Source of the DNA: Xylanibacter caecicola
GTDB lineage: Bacteria; Bacteroidota; Bacteroidia; Bacteroidales; Bacteroidaceae
Length of the DNA: 36,831 nt
Reading direction: 5' to 3'
Assembly: GCF_013166515.1 (NCBI RefSeq)
Contig: NZ_JABKKJ010000025.1
Coordinates: 1 to 36,831, forward strand
The notes under the pieces were generated by a model that saw nothing but the letters and a program-made list of their open reading frames with translations, did no database searches and was not told where the DNA came from. The first letter of the stretch is position 1. Every line of letters begins with the position of its first letter. Positions 34,301 to 36,831 of this stretch are shown here, one piece after another. A program made the translations under genes and the position numbers.

Positions 34301-34564
34301 CTGAGCTATTATCCCGGATTTGCAGCCTTGGCTTATGTGGACGGCTCATTCTTCAAGATAAAGAACATAACGCTGGGATACACCCTTCCTTCAAACTTGC
34401 TGAAGAAGATCGGGCTTACCAATCTGCGTGTCTACGGAACAATAACCAATCCTCTGATTATAGCAAAAAGCGACTTGCTGAAAGACTATGACCCGGAAAT
34501 GAACGGTAGCCGCAACTATCCGCTTACCAAGCAGCTGGTATTTGGTGTTAATGTTTCATTCTAA
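31373..34564 (+). CDS. SusC/RagA-family TonB-dependent outer membrane transporter (divergent copy)
   Basis: The 1063-residue product has the full SusC order: signal peptide, carboxypeptidase-regulatory-like domain, TonB box [11 protein letters not shown] at 120-130, plug ([11 protein letters not shown] ... [52 protein letters not shown]) and beta-barrel ending LVFGVNVSF. Beyond residue 130 it differs clearly from the minus-strand SusC, so it probably takes a different ligand or a different size of the same one. The SusD partner starts 18 bases downstream. Its first 390 bp form the second copy of the inverted repeat with 29347-29736. Confidence 0.97.
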   Translation: [1063 protein letters not shown]

Positions 34565-34582
34565 TGATAAATTTAAACGATA

Positions 34583-36628
34583 ATGAAAATGAATAAAAAT
34601 ATATTTAAACCAGTATTGGCATTATGTGCCGCAGCAGTAATGGGTGCATGCTCATTGGACGAATATGATCCGCTGGGTACGGATACAAGTGCCAGTCTTA
34701 CCGAATATGAAAAATGGTATGGCATGCAGACAAAATGCTATGAGCCTATTTACAGTCAGCTGTATACGGTAGTAGACTTCATGTCTGTAGCGGAAGCGGG
34801 TACCGACTTGTGGCTGACAGCAAAAAACAGCGACAATACAAAAGAATTGTTCTATTATGAAAGTCTCGTCCCGTTTGCAAATAAATATTGGGATAAAGCC
34901 TTTATACAGGCATATACCGCACTTGGCACATGTGCCACGGTTATAAAGAACGGCGAGAAGATGGAGCAAACTGATGCAGTAAAGACTCTTTATGCGGAAG
35001 CGCGTTTCCTGAGAGGATTCTATCATCTGTTGCTTACTACATACTATGGACCGATAACTTTGGTGAACCATAGTGTTGAAGACGGTGCCGACCTGAACCC
35101 GAAGCGCAACACACTGACCGAAATATATACATCGGTTATAAATGACCTTGAGTTCGCAATGAACAATCTTGGCACAACGCCTTATAACAACAATCGTGCC
35201 CGTGCCACAAAAAAGTCTGCGTTAGGATTTCTCTGCCGTGCATACGTTCAGGCTGCCGGTCAAGGTCTTACGGCTCCTGACGGGACCTCGTATTGGGACA
35301 AGGCTGCCAACTTGGCTGCTGATTTCGTAGCGGATACAGAGGCCGGAGGCTCTAAATACGGCGGTTATCTTTATGATGACATTTCCGACCTGTGGGCAAG
35401 CAATAACAACCGCACAAACAAAGAAGCTCTTTTTGTAGCTGCCGGTGCGGATGCAAGCATGGATACTGAAACGTGGAACAATGCAAATGCCGGAAAGAGC
35501 AAACTGTTCACTTTGTTCTACTGGAACCAGACGTTGTGTTCTGATATTTCTAAAATCACGAGTGACAAGCAGAACTATTTTTACGGACGTACCAATGCCG
35601 GAGTATTTGCACCTTCAAAGTATCTTCTTGACCTTTATACTCCATCATGGGACAAGAGATGGGAAAATACTTTCCAGACATCATTCGGAGGATTTTCAAT
35701 GCAACAGCCTGAATGGCTGCCGTATTCTTCACAAAGTATAAAGTTGAGTCCTAAGGTAGCCAAACTTTATGGAATCAGCCTGTCAATGGCAAACAAGTAT
35801 ATCTACCCTTATGCTGATTGTGCGGCATTGCCTTCAACTTCCGGCGGCAACCAATATGTAGCCTCCGTATGGCCTAAAGGCGAGACAAGCGGTGATGTAT
35901 CCAAATTACAGAAGCCCAAGAACGTATATGTAATGGATTATCCTGTTGCTGAGGACGAAAACCGCATATTCCTCTATTTGTCAAAAGAAAAAATGACTGC
36001 CGAAGACAAGGTAAATCGTATTTATGCTTGTGTTGACATTGATGACTTGTTTGACGAGACAGGAGCTTACTTAAGTACAAACGTAGGTAATGCCTGGGCC
36101 GGAAAATACGGTCAGACCAACCCGCTGTACCAGGCATATCCTTGCCTTAACAAGTTCCAGTGGAACTATGAAGGAGTATTTTACGGTTCGAACTTGCAGA
36201 TAAAGAACGGTGATGTATACATAATGCGTGCGGCTGAAATCTACCTCATTGCAGCCGAGGCTTATCAGAAGCTCGGCAATGGTGGCAAGGCTGCCGAATA
36301 CATAAATAAGTTGCGTGCACGTGCTGCACGTCCGGGAGTAACAGCCGAGACATATAAGTTAAGCAATGCAACAGAAGAGGATATTCTTGATGAGTTTGCA
36401 CGCGAATTGTGCGGCGAGCATCAGCGCTGGGCATTGCTACAACGTCATCAGGCATTCCGCACACAACTGCCTAAAGGCAACAAACGTGCAGCTGCTACAT
36501 ATCGCGACATACATAAGTGGCGTCCAATAAGCCAGACGTTCCTACAGCAGATAGACAATGCTGAAGAATATGGTGACAATGGCTATGGTACTACTGCAAA
36601 ATCAGGTCTTGAGGGATTTGAACAATAA
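34583..36628 (+). CDS. SusD/RagB-family surface glycan-binding lipoprotein (divergent copy)
   Basis: The 681-residue lipoprotein has the lipidation site Cys23 (VMGAC) followed by SLDEYDPLG. SusD hallmarks are present: LYAEARFLRGFYHLLLTTYYGPITLV, KKSALGFLCRAYVQAAG, MRAAEIYLIAAEAYQKLGNGGKAAEYINKLRARAA and DEFARELCGEHQRWALLQR. It is longer than the other SusD (600 residues), mainly in the middle, the region that usually carries ligand loops. It pairs with the SusC at 31373. ATG at 34583 or 34589 are both possible and differ by two residues. Confidence 0.96.
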   Translation: MKMNKNIFKPVLALCAAAVMGACSLDEYDPLGTDTSASLTEYEKWYGMQTKCYEPIYSQLYTVVDFMSVAEAGTDLWLTAKNSDNTKELFYYESLVPFANKYWDKAFIQAYTALGTCATVIKNGEKMEQTDAVKTLYAEARFLRGFYHLLLTTYYGPITLVNHSVEDGADLNPKRNTLTEIYTSVINDLEFAMNNLGTTPYNNNRARATKKSALGFLCRAYVQAAGQGLTAPDGTSYWDKAANLAADFVADTEAGGSKYGGYLYDDISDLWASNNNRTNKEALFVAAGADASMDTETWNNANAGKSKLFTLFYWNQTLCSDISKITSDKQNYFYGRTNAGVFAPSKYLLDLYTPSWDKRWENTFQTSFGGFSMQQPEWLPYSSQSIKLSPKVAKLYGISLSMANKYIYPYADCAALPSTSGGNQYVASVWPKGETSGDVSKLQKPKNVYVMDYPVAEDENRIFLYLSKEKMTAEDKVNRIYACVDIDDLFDETGAYLSTNVGNAWAGKYGQTNPLYQAYPCLNKFQWNYEGVFYGSNLQIKNGDVYIMRAAEIYLIAAEAYQKLGNGGKAAEYINKLRARAARPGVTAETYKLSNATEEDILDEFARELCGEHQRWALLQRHQAFRTQLPKGNKRAAATYRDIHKWRPISQTFLQQIDNAEEYGDNGYGTTAKSGLEGFEQ

Positions 36629-36639
36629 ATAAACAATCC

Positions 36640-36682
36640 GGAGTAAAGAAGTAAGCACAGGAATGTGGTTCTTCTTTACTCC
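36640..36682 (+). terminator. Hairpin after the plus-strand susD
   Basis: GGAGTAAAGAAG and CTTCTTTACTCC form a perfect 12-bp stem with a 19-base loop, 11 bases after the stop. No T-run follows, so termination is probable but not certain. Confidence 0.6.
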
Positions 36683-36738
36683 AACATAAAATCATTATAA
36701 ACAAAACCCGTTGGCGGAATTAATTTAAGTTGATAAAT

Positions 36739-36831
36739 ATGAGTAAAAAGTTGTACATGTCGCTGATTTTTAGTAACTTAGTGGTGATTAAAACATTAAG
36801 TTCAAACCATCGTATGTACAACCTTTATGCA
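36739..36831 (+). other. Reading frame open at the right edge, unidentified
   Basis: From ATG at 36739 the frame stays open to the window end (MSKKLYMSLIFSNLVVIKTL...NLYA). A second in-frame ATG at 36814 (MYNLYA) could be the true start of a gene lying mostly outside. The flavour is that of an insertion sequence 5' region, but nothing here can confirm it. Confidence 0.2.

Noticed and set aside
36683..36831. Right edge as the 5' end of an insertion sequence
   Set aside because: Only a few codons of a possible transposase are inside the window and no terminal repeat could be paired; left as an unidentified open frame.

Overview
The window reads as chromosomal DNA of a Prevotella-like member of the Bacteroidales. 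The support is: SusC/SusD pairs; C-terminal sorting tails of the type IX secretion kind on several exported proteins; Bacteroidetes promoters of the TAnnTTTG type; an NodT-type outer membrane lipoprotein in an RND efflux operon; and IS30-type transposase remnants. No rRNA, tRNA, cas gene or phage structural gene was seen.

Layout. 1-228 holds two abutting IS30-type transposase fragments in opposite orientation. 430-3935 is a four-gene minus-strand operon of exported proteins: a Spy-like LTxxQ protein, a Sel1-repeat protein, an Asp-rich protein with a papain-fold amidase-like domain, and a small exported protein that overlaps the amidase gene by ATGA. 4492-7205 is the acetate pathway pta-ackA, split by a four-helix-bundle (23S rRNA intervening-sequence type) gene enclosed in a perfect 31-bp inverted repeat. 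7545-14191 is an RND efflux operon (adaptor, pump, outer membrane factor) followed by a stand-alone LpxA-type acyltransferase. 14377-16424 is a minus-strand operon: a small ORF, a flavodoxin/cyclophilin-like lipoprotein, and an exported CMD-cupin fusion. 16889-17638 is an orphan BT4734/VirE N-terminal-type protein.

17906-36628 is a polysaccharide utilisation region. On the minus strand lie susC, susD, an exported protein with a sorting tail, and a large pectate lyase-pectinesterase fusion. On the plus strand, diverging from it, lies a second susC-susD pair. The fusion enzyme points to methylesterified homogalacturonan (pectin) as substrate: the enzyme would demethylate and cleave it outside the cell, and the SusCD complex would import the oligosaccharides. 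No HTCS, ECF sigma or AraC-type regulator is inside the window.

The least explained signals are non-coding. Four intergenic stretches (about 4096-4278, 23050-23137, 23397-23484, 30278-30497) carry degenerate tandem units with a strict 22-bp period, built from 11-bp halves. Their sequences differ from locus to locus but their architecture is the same. The two divergent susC genes share a near-identical 390-bp 5' end in inverted orientation, plus an identical 26-bp palindromic block upstream of each. The pta-ackA insert looks like an rRNA intervening sequence transplanted into an mRNA.
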